NCBI RefSeq assembly: GCF_024055575.1
Contig: NZ_JAMXOE010000038.1
Location: 1-35,625, forward strand
From: Mucilaginibacter flavidus
Lineage (GTDB): Bacteria > Bacteroidota > Bacteroidia > Sphingobacteriales > Sphingobacteriaceae
DNA: 35,625 nucleotides
Direction: 5' to 3'
Made by a program: the position numbers and the translations under genes. Positions within the stretch are counted from its first letter, which is position 1; each line of letters starts with the position of its first letter. Shown piece after piece: positions 26,365-35,158 of the stretch. The notes under the pieces were generated by a model. That model did no database searches and was not told the origin of the DNA. It saw only the letters and a list, made by a program, of their open reading frames with translations.

Positions 26365-27924
26365 TTAGTTGGTTTTAAAGTGATTTAATAGATACAGCAG
26401 CACGCCGTTTGTCCAGCCATAGCCGTCCTGCTGGGGATATTCGCCGCCGCCCTTGTTTTTGCCGTCATCGGCCAGGATATATTTTTCGGTTAGCTTTCCC
26501 GTAGCATTAAATACGGCAAGGTTTGTGTTTATCCATCGCTTGGCGATTTCTTCGGCCAAGTCGTTTTGGTGATAATTCTGTAAGCCGGTTATCGCCATAA
26601 ACTGCATTGGTGCCCACGCATTCGGACTGTCCCATTGCTGGCCGGTAATCATAAAGGATGTAGCCAGGCCGCGTGATTTTAAAAATTTGGATTTTATTAC
26701 TCCGGCCATTTTAATAGCTTGGGCATTATCGGCGATATTAAAGCAGAGCGGGAAAACACCTGCAATGGTTTGGTGCGGGGTAGCATGTTTCAGCTTAAAG
26801 TTATAATCCATAAACCATCCGTCCTTTTCGCTCCAGCAGTATTTTATAATCGCCTTTTTGCGAAGGTTGGCCTTGCTGATGAAAGTCGAATATTCAGCCT
26901 GTTTACCCTGTAACTGGTAGGATTGCGCAATTGAAAGTTCAAGGTGATATAGCAGGCAATTTAAATCGACAGGGATGATGGATGTTGTTTCAATAGTACT
27001 GTATCTACCGGCAGCGCCGAACCACCGCGAGCCAAAATCCCAACCCGATTCGCCGGCGGCTCGAATATTGCGGTAAAATTCCGCCGGTTGCTGCTTTGTA
27101 TGTTTTACCGAATCCAAATCGTTTTTATAGGCCTCTTCGCGGGGCTTGTCCGAATCGTCCCAATACCTGTTTAATATTTCGCCTGATGGCAAACTTACCA
27201 CGCGGTTGTAAGCTTGTACTGCTTTTAAGTTTTGAGAGCCCTTCATCCAGAATGCGTATTCCTTAAGTAGTTCCGGTTGGTATTTTAAAATAACCTGTTT
27301 GCCCTTTTCTTTAGCCAGTAAATCAACAAGCATCGAAAAAAATGGCGCCTGCGACCTTGTTAAATAATAGGTACGTGTGCCTGTTGGTATAAAACCGTAC
27401 TTATCAATTAGAAAGGAAAAATTGTCAACGGTATTTTGGATGATTTTTGTTTTGTGGCTTTCCTGCAGGCCAAGCATAGTGAAGTACGAGTCCCAGTAAT
27501 ATGTTTCCCTGAAGCGACCGCCGGGAATAATAAAATCGTTAGGTAATGCAATAAGCGACGAATATTTAGATGCCGCATTGTGCTTGCGGGTAAGCACCGT
27601 CCATAAGGTGTCAATATGGTGCTTCACCCCTAAAGTAACGTTGCTTCTAAAAACTTTATCATCTGCTGAGGGTAAGGTAAAATTGGCAAGCACAAACCGC
27701 TTTAAGTTAAACCCGGCCCGGCTCTTGTTACGGTTATAATCAGCCACGATAAGAGCCGGCTCTCGTTTAGGGGTTGCATCAACAAATGTTTTATTATCGC
27801 CTAAAACATTTTGTAGCTGTACAGCCTCGAACAAGCCGGGATACAGTTGTTTTGGGGTGAGACTTTGTGAATATCCCCGGCCCATTAAAAACAACAGGAG
27901 CATAGAAAGCAATACCCTTTTCAT
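26365..27924 (-). CDS. treA: Periplasmic trehalase (GH37)
   Basis: Hydrolyses alpha,alpha-trehalose to two glucose outside the cytoplasmic membrane. The 519-aa protein has a signal peptide (residues 1-20, ending GYSQ) and both GH37 signatures: PGGRFRETYYWDSY (134-147) and QWDSPNAWAP (430-439). Asp296 in GESGWDFGSRW is the expected catalytic acid. The TEKYIL and GGGEYPQQDGYGWTNGV segments near the C-terminus are also typical and hold the general-base region. Length fits the periplasmic E. coli-type enzyme. It leads an operon with the GH3 gene (16-bp gap). An 8-bp inverted repeat at 27994-28016, about 70 bp upstream of its start, may be an operator. No trehalose transporter is nearby. Confidence 0.94.
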   Translation of the reverse strand: MKRVLLSMLLLFLMGRGYSQSLTPKQLYPGLFEAVQLQNVLGDNKTFVDATPKREPALIVADYNRNKSRAGFNLKRFVLANFTLPSADDKVFRSNVTLGVKHHIDTLWTVLTRKHNAASKYSSLIALPNDFIIPGGRFRETYYWDSYFTMLGLQESHKTKIIQNTVDNFSFLIDKYGFIPTGTRTYYLTRSQAPFFSMLVDLLAKEKGKQVILKYQPELLKEYAFWMKGSQNLKAVQAYNRVVSLPSGEILNRYWDDSDKPREEAYKNDLDSVKHTKQQPAEFYRNIRAAGESGWDFGSRWFGAAGRYSTIETTSIIPVDLNCLLYHLELSIAQSYQLQGKQAEYSTFISKANLRKKAIIKYCWSEKDGWFMDYNFKLKHATPHQTIAGVFPLCFNIADNAQAIKMAGVIKSKFLKSRGLATSFMITGQQWDSPNAWAPMQFMAITGLQNYHQNDLAEEIAKRWINTNLAVFNATGKLTEKYILADDGKNKGGGEYPQQDGYGWTNGVLLYLLNHFKTN

Positions 27925-28281
27925 AAAATCAACAGCAACGGTGGCTTTAGTTGGAATTCAGTGGTTTATAGCATTTACAACGTTGAATTAATTCATTGTG
28001 TCAATGTTACACAATGGTAGATATTATTTTTGATATTATCAATTATAATAGACAGTTATAGTATAAATACAGATGGGGGAGCATTTTTAAACTATGAAAA
28101 GGGATATATCAACAGAAAAACAATTATTCACAGGTGCGCCTCAAAAACTATCGACCCGACAAATGTTGCGGGCTTTGCCCATTACATCGGCGATTTAAAA
28201 TTACAAAGCGATGTTAACAACAGCTACCAACTGAAATATAATTGCGGTAATTTAGCACCTCAAAAATATCATTCATCAAAT
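27925..28281. other. Divergent intergenic region, trehalase gene and DAC-like gene
   Basis: This 357-bp stretch separates divergent genes. An open frame runs through 28030-28281 in frame with the DAC-like gene, but its residues show no domain-like character, so it is treated as non-coding. It holds the inverted repeat at 27994-28016 and a weak -7-like TAATTTAG at 28248-28255, about 27 nt before the plus-strand start. Confidence 0.55.
27994..28016. promoter_or_regulatory. 8-bp inverted repeat, possible operator
   Basis: CATTGTGT (27994-28001) and ACACAATG (28009-28016) form a perfect inverted repeat with a 7-nt spacer, the size of a dimeric regulator site. It lies between divergent genes; a role in trehalase induction is a guess from position. 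No regulator gene is adjacent. Confidence 0.35.
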
Positions 28282-29424
28282 ATGGCTTATAAATCAACCT
28301 ACCAGGCAGCAACAGTGGCAGCACCGGCAATTGAAAGCCATTTTACTAAGCTGCTGGCAAGTGCCGCGTTGCAGGGAGAAACTGACCTGGCGCCCGAGCC
28401 ATCGCTGGCCGTGATTGAGGCTATTATTGATGTTGCCTTTTGGGCCAGCCTGCGCCGCGAAGAAGGTCGCTCGCCGCGGGTTTCGCTGGCTTACCTGCCA
28501 CCCCATTTAGCTGAGCAGCCGTTGATATTTGAAGAACGGATATTGATAACGCCCCATGTGCTCACCAAACTGGCCCCCGCTGTTGAGCGCTCGGGTATTC
28601 ACCTGGGCGTGTGGGATGAAGATGGTGAGCTTTACGTTTGGGGAACCACCCGTAACGTACCCGATTGTTGTTTTGTGCTCGAAGTAATTGAGCCGGGCCT
28701 TCTGGTTATTAAGCACCGGCGCATTAAAGGTTTCGGCAAGTTTATAAACGTGGCTGTGCTTAAGGGCGATGAGATAAAAATTATTGACGAACATAGCAAA
28801 AGCCTGCCCGATTGCCCTGCGATGCTCACCTCACTGCTGGATTATAATTCGCCCACCGGCTGGAACGATTCAGTAAACGTACTGGTGCAGCTGGCCGCTT
28901 CAATGCGCCTGCACGGCCATGGCGGGACCCTGCTGGTTGTTCGTTCGGGTAGCGACACCTGGCGCGACTCCATTATACACCCGATAACTTACCCCGTAAC
29001 CCCCGCGTTTGACGAACTAAAGATATTGATGGGGCAGGTAGTAAATGAGCGCAGCATGAACCTGTGGCAGGATGATGTAAATCGTGCAGTTGACAGTGTA
29101 GCAGGTCTCACCGCCGTTGATGGCGCAACAATTATAAACAATCAGTTGGAACTACTGGCCTTTGGTGCAAAAATAGGCCTTTCGTCAAACGGCAGCCCGG
29201 TTGAAGAAACGCTGGTTACTGAGCCGGTTGTAGGCAGCATGGCCGCCATCATCCATCCTTCACAAATGGGCGGTACCAGGCACCTTTCGGCAGCCCAGTT
29301 TGTGTTCGACCAACGCGATGCCATTGCCCTGGTTTCATCGCAGGACGGCCGGTTCACCATATTCTCGTGGTCGCCCTGCGAAAATATTGTGCACGCGCAT
29401 TTTGTGGATTCGTTGCTGCTGTAA
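28282..29424 (+). CDS. Atypical diadenylate-cyclase-like protein (DAC domain)
   Basis: Probably a cyclic-dinucleotide signalling protein. From ATG 28282 it is 380 aa; upstream in-frame residues are not domain-like. The C-terminal part (about 205-375) matches the DisA_N/DAC fold: GGTLLVV (214-220), DGATII (Asp280-Gly281-Ala282, the DGA motif that in active enzymes helps bind metal and ATP), and GTRHLSAAQF ... DAIALVSSQDGRFTIF (331-361), which matches GTRHRA ... DAIVIVVSEETG of true cyclases. The RHR motif reads Arg333-His334-Leu335, so its third residue is lost. The N-terminal part (about 1-200, VSLAYLPP, ERILITPHVL, GELYVWG) fits a sensor region of the kind called DACNV, a name recalled without checking. 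It may be a divergent c-di-AMP synthase or a nucleotide-binding sensor that no longer catalyses. A DUF4870 gene converges 15 bp away. Confidence 0.75.
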   Translation: MAYKSTYQAATVAAPAIESHFTKLLASAALQGETDLAPEPSLAVIEAIIDVAFWASLRREEGRSPRVSLAYLPPHLAEQPLIFEERILITPHVLTKLAPAVERSGIHLGVWDEDGELYVWGTTRNVPDCCFVLEVIEPGLLVIKHRRIKGFGKFINVAVLKGDEIKIIDEHSKSLPDCPAMLTSLLDYNSPTGWNDSVNVLVQLAASMRLHGHGGTLLVVRSGSDTWRDSIIHPITYPVTPAFDELKILMGQVVNERSMNLWQDDVNRAVDSVAGLTAVDGATIINNQLELLAFGAKIGLSSNGSPVEETLVTEPVVGSMAAIIHPSQMGGTRHLSAAQFVFDQRDAIALVSSQDGRFTIFSWSPCENIVHAHFVDSLLL

Positions 29425-29439
29425 TGTTTTAATGCTGGC

Positions 29440-29814
29440 TTATATATTCGGGAACATGGTTTGGGCCTTATCGCCTAAAAGAGGTATTTCCTTTTTTTCG
29501 CCTTGAACTGCTCCAATAAACCCAATGATCCATAAAACAAAAAATGCCAAATCAACAGCCCTAAGCAAATAGTACAGTGAAAAAAAGCCTGTTGATGCCA
29601 GCCAAAATATTCCAAGAATAATTGATAGCCCCCAGCGAACTACAAAATAAGCAATGTGGAGAAGCAAAGTTTGCCGCAACTGGTAGCTACCTAAGCTTGT
29701 TTTGTTATTTTGGTGCATGCCGAAGTAAGCTATCAGCCAACCAATAAATGTTAAATAGCTTACAATACCTGCATTTTTACCATTGTCGGTGCCGATGTTG
29801 TTAATTGGATCCAT
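29440..29814 (-). CDS. DUF4870-family small membrane protein
   Basis: A 124-aa integral membrane protein of unknown function. Three hydrophobic segments lie at about 14-32, 52-80 and 86-104. SYQLRQTLLLHIAYFV after the first helix and the small-residue tail GFIGAVQGEKKEIPLLGD match DUF4870 (Tic20-like) proteins. The N-terminus is polar with no cleavable signal. It converges on the DAC-like gene with 15 bp between stops and has no operon partner. Confidence 0.85.
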   Translation of the reverse strand: MDPINNIGTDNGKNAGIVSYLTFIGWLIAYFGMHQNNKTSLGSYQLRQTLLLHIAYFVVRWGLSIILGIFWLASTGFFSLYYLLRAVDLAFFVLWIIGFIGAVQGEKKEIPLLGDKAQTMFPNI

Positions 29815-30153
29815 AAGACTTGAGGTTTTATTGTTTTGATAATTGAAATTAAATGTAGCTAATTTTTCATAAGATGTTCATTTTATGGAGAATAAAAGTT
29901 TACCATAGGTATTTTAATACCTTTGGCGCTTATTGCGTCACCTGGAGTTTTTTCGTTATAATGCAGTAAACCGCATTTATTTTAATATGACAAGGCATTT
30001 TATTGTCCCGTTGGTTTGATTTTTGCAGAAGCAGTAACCTTGTTAGCAAACACACCTTAATGGATATTTGGCGCAGTTTTATTGGAGCATAAGGTTTATT
30101 GCAGGTTATTGATTTTTAACTAATTTTAATTTTATTCCGAAAATATCTACTAC
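29815..30153. other. Upstream region of the DUF4870 and histidine kinase genes
   Basis: This 339-bp stretch is gene-free. It contains a palindrome AGGTATTTTAATACCT (29907-29922) overlapping a -7-type box TACCTTTG (29918-29925), and a weaker GATTTTTG (30018-30025). Either box could drive the kinase gene; neither has a clear -33 TTG. Confidence 0.45.
29918..29925 (+). promoter_or_regulatory. Candidate -7 box upstream of the histidine kinase
   Basis: TACCTTTG matches TAnnTTTG and overlaps a 16-bp palindrome (29907-29922). It is 228 nt before the ATG, so it implies a long leader or an unrelated transcript. It is a candidate only. Confidence 0.3.
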
Positions 30154-32103
30154 ATGAGCCACCCAGTCCCGCTGTTAAACAACGAGCAACTATTACAGGT
30201 ATTGTCATCATCAAATAATGCAGTAGCGGTTCACGTGGCCGAAGATGCAATTATCCAGTACGCATCCGACCGTATGATTGCAATTTGGGGAAAAGACAAG
30301 AGCGTAATCGGAAAATCACTGGAACAGGCCTTGCCGGAACTCAAGGGCCAGCCATTTATCGACCTGTTTAAAAAGGTATGGAATGAGGGCGTTACAATCA
30401 GCGGTACAGACACCCCGGCCCAACTGGAAGTTGACGGCGAATTACATACCTACTATTTCGATTTTGAATACAGGGCGATGAAGAATGACGCCGGGAAAAC
30501 TTACTGCATATTGCATACAGCTACCGATGTTACCGAACGCTTTTTAAATATGGAAAAGGTACAAAGCCTTACTGAAGAATTGCGTGCATCAAACGAGGAG
30601 TTACGGGCGGCAAACGAAGAGCTTAATGCATCTAACGAGGAACTATATGAATCGCAGCAAAGTTTACGTGATTTGTATGAGGACCTTGCCGAAAGCGACC
30701 TGCGTTTCAGGAATATGGTAAAACAGGCCCCTGTTGGCATTTGCATAATACGGGCAAGGGATTTACTGATACAAGATGTTAACGATAGCTATCTTGAAAT
30801 TGTAGGGCGAAGGCGCGAAGAACTGGAAAATCACACAATATGGGATGCGATACCTGAAGCAGCTGCAGCCTATGCCCCTGTAATGAACGAGGTGATACGC
30901 AGTGGCTTAACTTTTAGGGCCCGGGAGCATGAAGTGGTATTAACCCGCAATGGCGTGCCCGAAACGCTGTATATTGATTTTGTATACGAGCCGGTACACA
31001 ATGACGGGCACGTAACAACTATTATGGTACTGGCTATTGACGTAACTGATAAAGTGATTGCCCGCCGCAGTATTGAAGATGTTGAAGAACGGATCAGGCT
31101 GGCCGTAGAAGCTGCCGAGACGGGTACCTTCGACCTGGATTTGGCGAAAAGAATAATGCTTACATCCGACAGGTTCAACATTATATTCGGTTTCGACAGG
31201 CAGGTGCCATGGGAAATGTTTGCTTCGGTAATTCACCCTGACGACAAAGCCACCCGGATTGCCGCACATGAGGCGGCTATAAGATCAGGGAAATTATTTT
31301 ACGAAGCCCGCGTTCTGCACAGCGATGGTTCAACACATTGGGTACGCGTGCAAGGCAAAGTATATTATAAGGATAGTAAAGCGGTGCGGATATTGGGTAC
31401 TCTTCTTGATATTACCGAGTTTAAGAGGCTACAGCAACAAAAGGATGATTTTATCAGTATTGCCAGCCACGAACTGAAAACTCCGATCACTAGCCTCAAA
31501 GCTTCCCTACAATTATTGGAACGTGTAAAAAACGACCCGGCATCCGAGCTGATACCTAAACTGATTGACCAATCGAGCCGTAGCATGCACAAAATAAGCG
31601 CCTTGGTTGAAGATCTTTTAAATGTTAGCCGCGCCAGCAAAACCGAGTTAAAGCTCAATAAAACTCCTTTCACCATTGCCGAAATGTTAGACAGCTGCTG
31701 CAGCCACGTGCGCATTGCCGGTAAGCACCGGCTGATAGTGCAGGGCGATATGCAATTGCAGGTGACCGCAGACGAGCACAGTATAGACCAGGTGGTTGTA
31801 AACCTGGTAAACAATGCGGTTAAATATGCGCCCGAATCGAAGGATATATTTATGATGGTTAGCCGGGAAGGTGAAATGGCTAAAATTGCTGTTAGGGATA
31901 CCGGCCCAGGCATAGCACCCGAAAAAATCACGCACCTGTTCGACAGGTATTATCGAGCCGAATCCTCTGGTTTTCAAAATTCCGGCCTGGGATTGGGTCT
32001 CTATATCTGCTCAGAGATTATTAAACGCCATGGTGGCGACATTGGGGTTGAAAGCGAACTGGGCAAAGGAAGTACTTTTTGGTTTACCCTGCCGCTGTAT
32101 TAA
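30154..32103 (+). CDS. Three-PAS sensor histidine kinase
   Basis: A 649-aa soluble histidine kinase with no transmembrane segment. PAS domain 1 spans about 12-128. A coiled coil with repeated NEEL/ASNEE heptads (about 134-185) links it to PAS 2 (about 186-300) and PAS 3 (about 312-422, with a PAC end ILGTLLDITEF). The HisKA domain carries the phosphoacceptor His439 in IASHELKTP. The HATPase domain has the N box (N550, N553, N554), DTGPGIA (582-588), FDRYYR and GLGLGLY (611-617). All catalytic residues are present. No response regulator is adjacent, so it is an orphan kinase whose partner lies elsewhere. PAS multiplicity suggests cytoplasmic small-molecule or redox sensing; the signal cannot be told. 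Confidence 0.93.
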   Translation: MSHPVPLLNNEQLLQVLSSSNNAVAVHVAEDAIIQYASDRMIAIWGKDKSVIGKSLEQALPELKGQPFIDLFKKVWNEGVTISGTDTPAQLEVDGELHTYYFDFEYRAMKNDAGKTYCILHTATDVTERFLNMEKVQSLTEELRASNEELRAANEELNASNEELYESQQSLRDLYEDLAESDLRFRNMVKQAPVGICIIRARDLLIQDVNDSYLEIVGRRREELENHTIWDAIPEAAAAYAPVMNEVIRSGLTFRAREHEVVLTRNGVPETLYIDFVYEPVHNDGHVTTIMVLAIDVTDKVIARRSIEDVEERIRLAVEAAETGTFDLDLAKRIMLTSDRFNIIFGFDRQVPWEMFASVIHPDDKATRIAAHEAAIRSGKLFYEARVLHSDGSTHWVRVQGKVYYKDSKAVRILGTLLDITEFKRLQQQKDDFISIASHELKTPITSLKASLQLLERVKNDPASELIPKLIDQSSRSMHKISALVEDLLNVSRASKTELKLNKTPFTIAEMLDSCCSHVRIAGKHRLIVQGDMQLQVTADEHSIDQVVVNLVNNAVKYAPESKDIFMMVSREGEMAKIAVRDTGPGIAPEKITHLFDRYYRAESSGFQNSGLGLGLYICSEIIKRHGGDIGVESELGKGSTFWFTLPLY

Positions 32104-32262
32104 CCGGTCTTCCCTTGTCAATAATTTTCGGTCTCCCATTGTTTTAGAAACACTTAAGGCTGTTAGTTGTTGCCAATAAAAGAACTATTTACCTGCTTGA
32201 TAGGGGTTACATAGAGCGGAACGGCGAAATAAGCGCAATAAAGAAACATTAACGAGTCACAA
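32104..32262. other. Intergenic gap between kinase and DUF2252 genes
   Basis: These 159 bp lie between convergent genes. No clear hairpin terminator or gene was found. Confidence 0.5.
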
Positions 32263-33465
32263 TTAATCAAACGTCCCGCCTTGTAGATCGTGCACAAATT
32301 GCCCGTAATCTTCCTTCACTTTTTTGCAGTACTCAAAACAATAATCCAGCAGTTTTTGCTGCCAGACCGTATCGCTGCCAAAAGCTTTCAATTCATCAAT
32401 GGTTGCAGAGCCGTTCATGCCGCCGCTGCGCAACTGGGCCGAAGCAGTAAGCGCGGCCATATCATCAATTACCTGGTAAATATCGCGATATTGGTCGCGT
32501 ATCAGCTTAAACTTAATAGTATCCTTTACCGGCTGCAATTCCTGTATCACGTACGGCTCGTCATGAAAAATCGTGGCACTTAATAACGATGCGGATACAT
32601 TTTGCATGCGCTGTTGTACGGCTATTATCCGTTCAGCGTCTGACGTCCACTCCGGCTGCTTAGCCTTAACGTACGACGATAACGATGATGCGCGCGACTG
32701 CTTCATATCAACCAACAGGTAATGATTTTTGGTATTGGTACTTTTCAACAAAAACAAGTACCGCTTTTGTCCTATGCTGCCGGTACCCGCCAGGCGGAAC
32801 ACCGCATCTTTTACTTTATAATTGTAGGGGCTGTCGCTGCTTTGATCAATCCATTGCTGTATATGGTCCATCAACACCAATTTTAGGTGCTTTTTTATTT
32901 TGAAATGCCTTTCGTCAACTAATGACAGTACCACTTTTTTGTTTTTTTTATCCGTCCGTTTCTTCAAAACTACGGTATAGCCATTTTGCGCAGCTGCTGT
33001 TAAAAAGTCACAAACAATCCCTTTCGCGGTTCGCGGGTCAATACTGGTGGCTTTACCTTTGCATAGTGTGGCCGCATAAGTTTTTACAAAAAGCTTTGCC
33101 ATGTTCTCCGCCTTTTCCGGCTCAATATCCAACTCGCCAAATGCAATGCAGATACTGGTAACCATGCGTGCCACTTCCCACAACGCCGGCCCAAGTATGC
33201 TCTCGTCAAAATCATTTAAATCAAAATACACTAGTTTGTTGTCGGCTTTGTAACTCCCATAATTTTCAAGGTGCAAGTCGCCGCAAATCCAGGTTTGGGG
33301 CGAAGCGGGGAACTTTTCGGTCGATGCTAAATCCTCATAAAATAAATGGCAAGTGCCGCGGTAGTACCTGAAAGCATTCTCGGCCATGGCCTCGTACTTA
33401 AGATTAACCATATCGGGCAACAGGGCGGCGTTAAAAAGTTTGATACGTTCAGAAAGTTTGGACAT
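32263..33465 (-). CDS. DUF2252 family protein, kinase-like fold
   Basis: A 400-aa cytoplasmic protein of unknown function. The segment CGDLHLENYG (residues 61-70) and the following FDLNDFDES (81-89) match the DUF2252 hallmark and resemble the catalytic (HxDxxxxN-like) and metal-binding (DFD) loops of aminoglycoside phosphotransferase-type kinases. A phosphotransferase activity is therefore plausible but unproven. Later conserved words include RLAGTGSIGQKRYL (about 226-239) and VIQELQPVKD (about 309-318). Its order of catalytic motifs is unusual, since both lie near the N-terminus. It is divergently transcribed from the sulfatase gene (202-bp gap). Confidence 0.85.
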   Translation of the reverse strand: MSKLSERIKLFNAALLPDMVNLKYEAMAENAFRYYRGTCHLFYEDLASTEKFPASPQTWICGDLHLENYGSYKADNKLVYFDLNDFDESILGPALWEVARMVTSICIAFGELDIEPEKAENMAKLFVKTYAATLCKGKATSIDPRTAKGIVCDFLTAAAQNGYTVVLKKRTDKKNKKVVLSLVDERHFKIKKHLKLVLMDHIQQWIDQSSDSPYNYKVKDAVFRLAGTGSIGQKRYLFLLKSTNTKNHYLLVDMKQSRASSLSSYVKAKQPEWTSDAERIIAVQQRMQNVSASLLSATIFHDEPYVIQELQPVKDTIKFKLIRDQYRDIYQVIDDMAALTASAQLRSGGMNGSATIDELKAFGSDTVWQQKLLDYCFEYCKKVKEDYGQFVHDLQGGTFD

Positions 33466-33602
33466 TTGGGTGGATTTGGATATGTATTACAAGCAGAGGG
33501 AGGAAATAGTTTGCGTGATGATTATTTACTAAAAATGCCGGGATATTATTCGAGCTCCGCTAAATTATCATGGAATGCAGCTCTTTTGTCGCCTTCAATC
33601 AA

Positions 33603-33633
33603 TTGCAATTCTCACTGCACTTTGCTAGCTTTG
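33603..33633 (+). promoter_or_regulatory. Bacteroidota promoter for the sulfatase gene
   Basis: TTG (33603-33605), 20 nt, then TAGCTTTG (33626-33633). The -7 box, the -33 TTG and the spacing are identical to the promoter at 5084-5114. The leader to ATG 33668 would be about 28 nt. Confidence 0.6.
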
Positions 33634-33667
33634 AACCATAAACCTGTAACCATTAATCACAATACAT

Positions 33668-35155
33668 ATGAGCTTTATCAAAAATCGTGAAAAAGTTGGG
33701 CAACAGCCCGACATCATCCTGATCATCACCGACCAGCAACGCGCTACACAGCATTTTCCCAAAGGATGGGAAGAAGAAAACCTGCCCAATCTTACGTTTT
33801 TAAAACAAAACGGTTTTAGTTTCGACAGGGCCTTTTGCAACACCTGTATGTGCTCGCCAAGCAGAGCCACGCTGCTTAGTGGCACTTACCCCGCACAGCA
33901 CGGAGTTACCCAAACCCTTACAGCCCTGGGCAACTACTCGCCAGCCGAAGGGGAGCTTGACAATACCAAACCCAATTTGATGAACATGCTGCAGGGCGAA
34001 GGGTATGACGTGCAATACCGAGGCAAATGGCATTTAAGCAAAGGAACCACAACGTACGCTTCGCTGGTAGCGTCGGATGTGGCACTGTACGGCGCCATGG
34101 GCTGGGTACCGCCCGATTCTGGCGAGGATATGAACCCGCTTAACTTTGGCGGCGGCTATGCAAATCACGATGCCAAATATGTAAAAGAAGCCATCGACTA
34201 CCTTGAATCGGTAAAAGCAAGGCGGGGCGGCGGTGACACCACACCGTATTGCCTGATTTTGTCGCTGGTAAATCCTCACGATGTTTTGGCTTATCCAAAA
34301 ACTGCTGCCACGTATGGGTACAACTCGTCGTGCTGGTCAGGTCGGCAGATTAAGCGGCCGAGAAGTATTAACGAGGACTTATTAAAAAATAAAAAGCCTG
34401 TGGCGCAATTTGACACGCTCGCGGTGCAAACAGCAGGTCTTGGTCCGTTAAAAACACCAGATGACCAACTTAATTACCTAAACTTTTATGGCTACCTGTT
34501 ATCAAAAATTGACAAGGAAATAAGCCGCGTTACAAATGTATTGTATAATGCCGATGAAAAAGGGAAACGCCTTGCCGATACGGCCGTCGTTATCCAAACA
34601 TCCGACCATGGCGAAATGGGGTTAACCCATGGTGGCCTTCGCCAGAAAATGTTTAATGCCTACGAAGAAACTATCCGTATCCCACTGGTAATATCGAACC
34701 CAATATTATTTGCACCTGGCACCGACAGGCCACAAAACTCCATGAAACTGGCATCTCTGGTAGATGTATTGCCCACAATTGCCGAAATAGCCAATGTAAG
34801 CAGCCCGCCGTCGGGCCTGCGCGGGGTAAGTTTGTTGCCCATTATGCAGGATGATGTGGCTGTGCAGGATAGCATCTTGTTTGCCTTTGACGACACCAAG
34901 GCAGGCCTAAACAATAAACCATCAATGGTAAACGCCGCCAACCGTGTGCGCAGCATTCGCACCGAGGAATGGAAGTACAATTATTATTTCGATGCCATGG
35001 GCGCCTATGCCAACCAGTACGAGCTTTACAATCTCATCCTCGACCCTGACGAAATGAACAATCTAGCCTACGATGAGCATCATCAACACAAACGCGAGGA
35101 AATGGAACAGCAATTAAAGGAATTGGAAAGAGAGAAACTATTGGTGAGGGTGTAG
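33668..35155 (+). CDS. Sulfatase-family hydrolase (formylglycine type)
   Basis: A hydrolase of sulfate (or phosphonate) esters, 495 aa. The sulfatase signature CSPSRATLLSG starts at Cys62, the residue converted to formylglycine, with Pro64 and Arg66 at their required places. ITDQQR near residue 20 gives a metal-binding Asp22. TSDHGEMGLTHGG (about 301-313) supplies further metal ligands and the WHLSKGT segment near 122 is also typical. There is no signal peptide, so it is probably cytoplasmic, unlike most polysaccharide-acting sulfatases; a small internalised substrate is likely. No maturase (anSME) gene is in the window. It has its own promoter and is not near any of the exported hydrolases. 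Confidence 0.88.
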   Translation: MSFIKNREKVGQQPDIILIITDQQRATQHFPKGWEEENLPNLTFLKQNGFSFDRAFCNTCMCSPSRATLLSGTYPAQHGVTQTLTALGNYSPAEGELDNTKPNLMNMLQGEGYDVQYRGKWHLSKGTTTYASLVASDVALYGAMGWVPPDSGEDMNPLNFGGGYANHDAKYVKEAIDYLESVKARRGGGDTTPYCLILSLVNPHDVLAYPKTAATYGYNSSCWSGRQIKRPRSINEDLLKNKKPVAQFDTLAVQTAGLGPLKTPDDQLNYLNFYGYLLSKIDKEISRVTNVLYNADEKGKRLADTAVVIQTSDHGEMGLTHGGLRQKMFNAYEETIRIPLVISNPILFAPGTDRPQNSMKLASLVDVLPTIAEIANVSSPPSGLRGVSLLPIMQDDVAVQDSILFAFDDTKAGLNNKPSMVNAANRVRSIRTEEWKYNYYFDAMGAYANQYELYNLILDPDEMNNLAYDEHHQHKREEMEQQLKELEREKLLVRV

Positions 35156-35158
35156 GGA

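Noticed and set aside
17917..27924. Classical polysaccharide utilisation locus
   Set aside because: Several exported hydrolases occur in this part, but there is no SusC/SusD pair and no hybrid two-component or anti-sigma regulator, and the genes form separate units.
28030..28281. In-frame extension of the DAC-like gene upstream of ATG 28282
   Set aside because: The extra 84 residues have no domain-like pattern, and a -7-like box lies inside it. The ATG at 28282 begins the recognisable protein.
31365..31931. Antisense open frame of 188 aa inside the histidine kinase gene
   Set aside because: It is a shadow of the kinase coding frame; the sense strand has all catalytic motifs.
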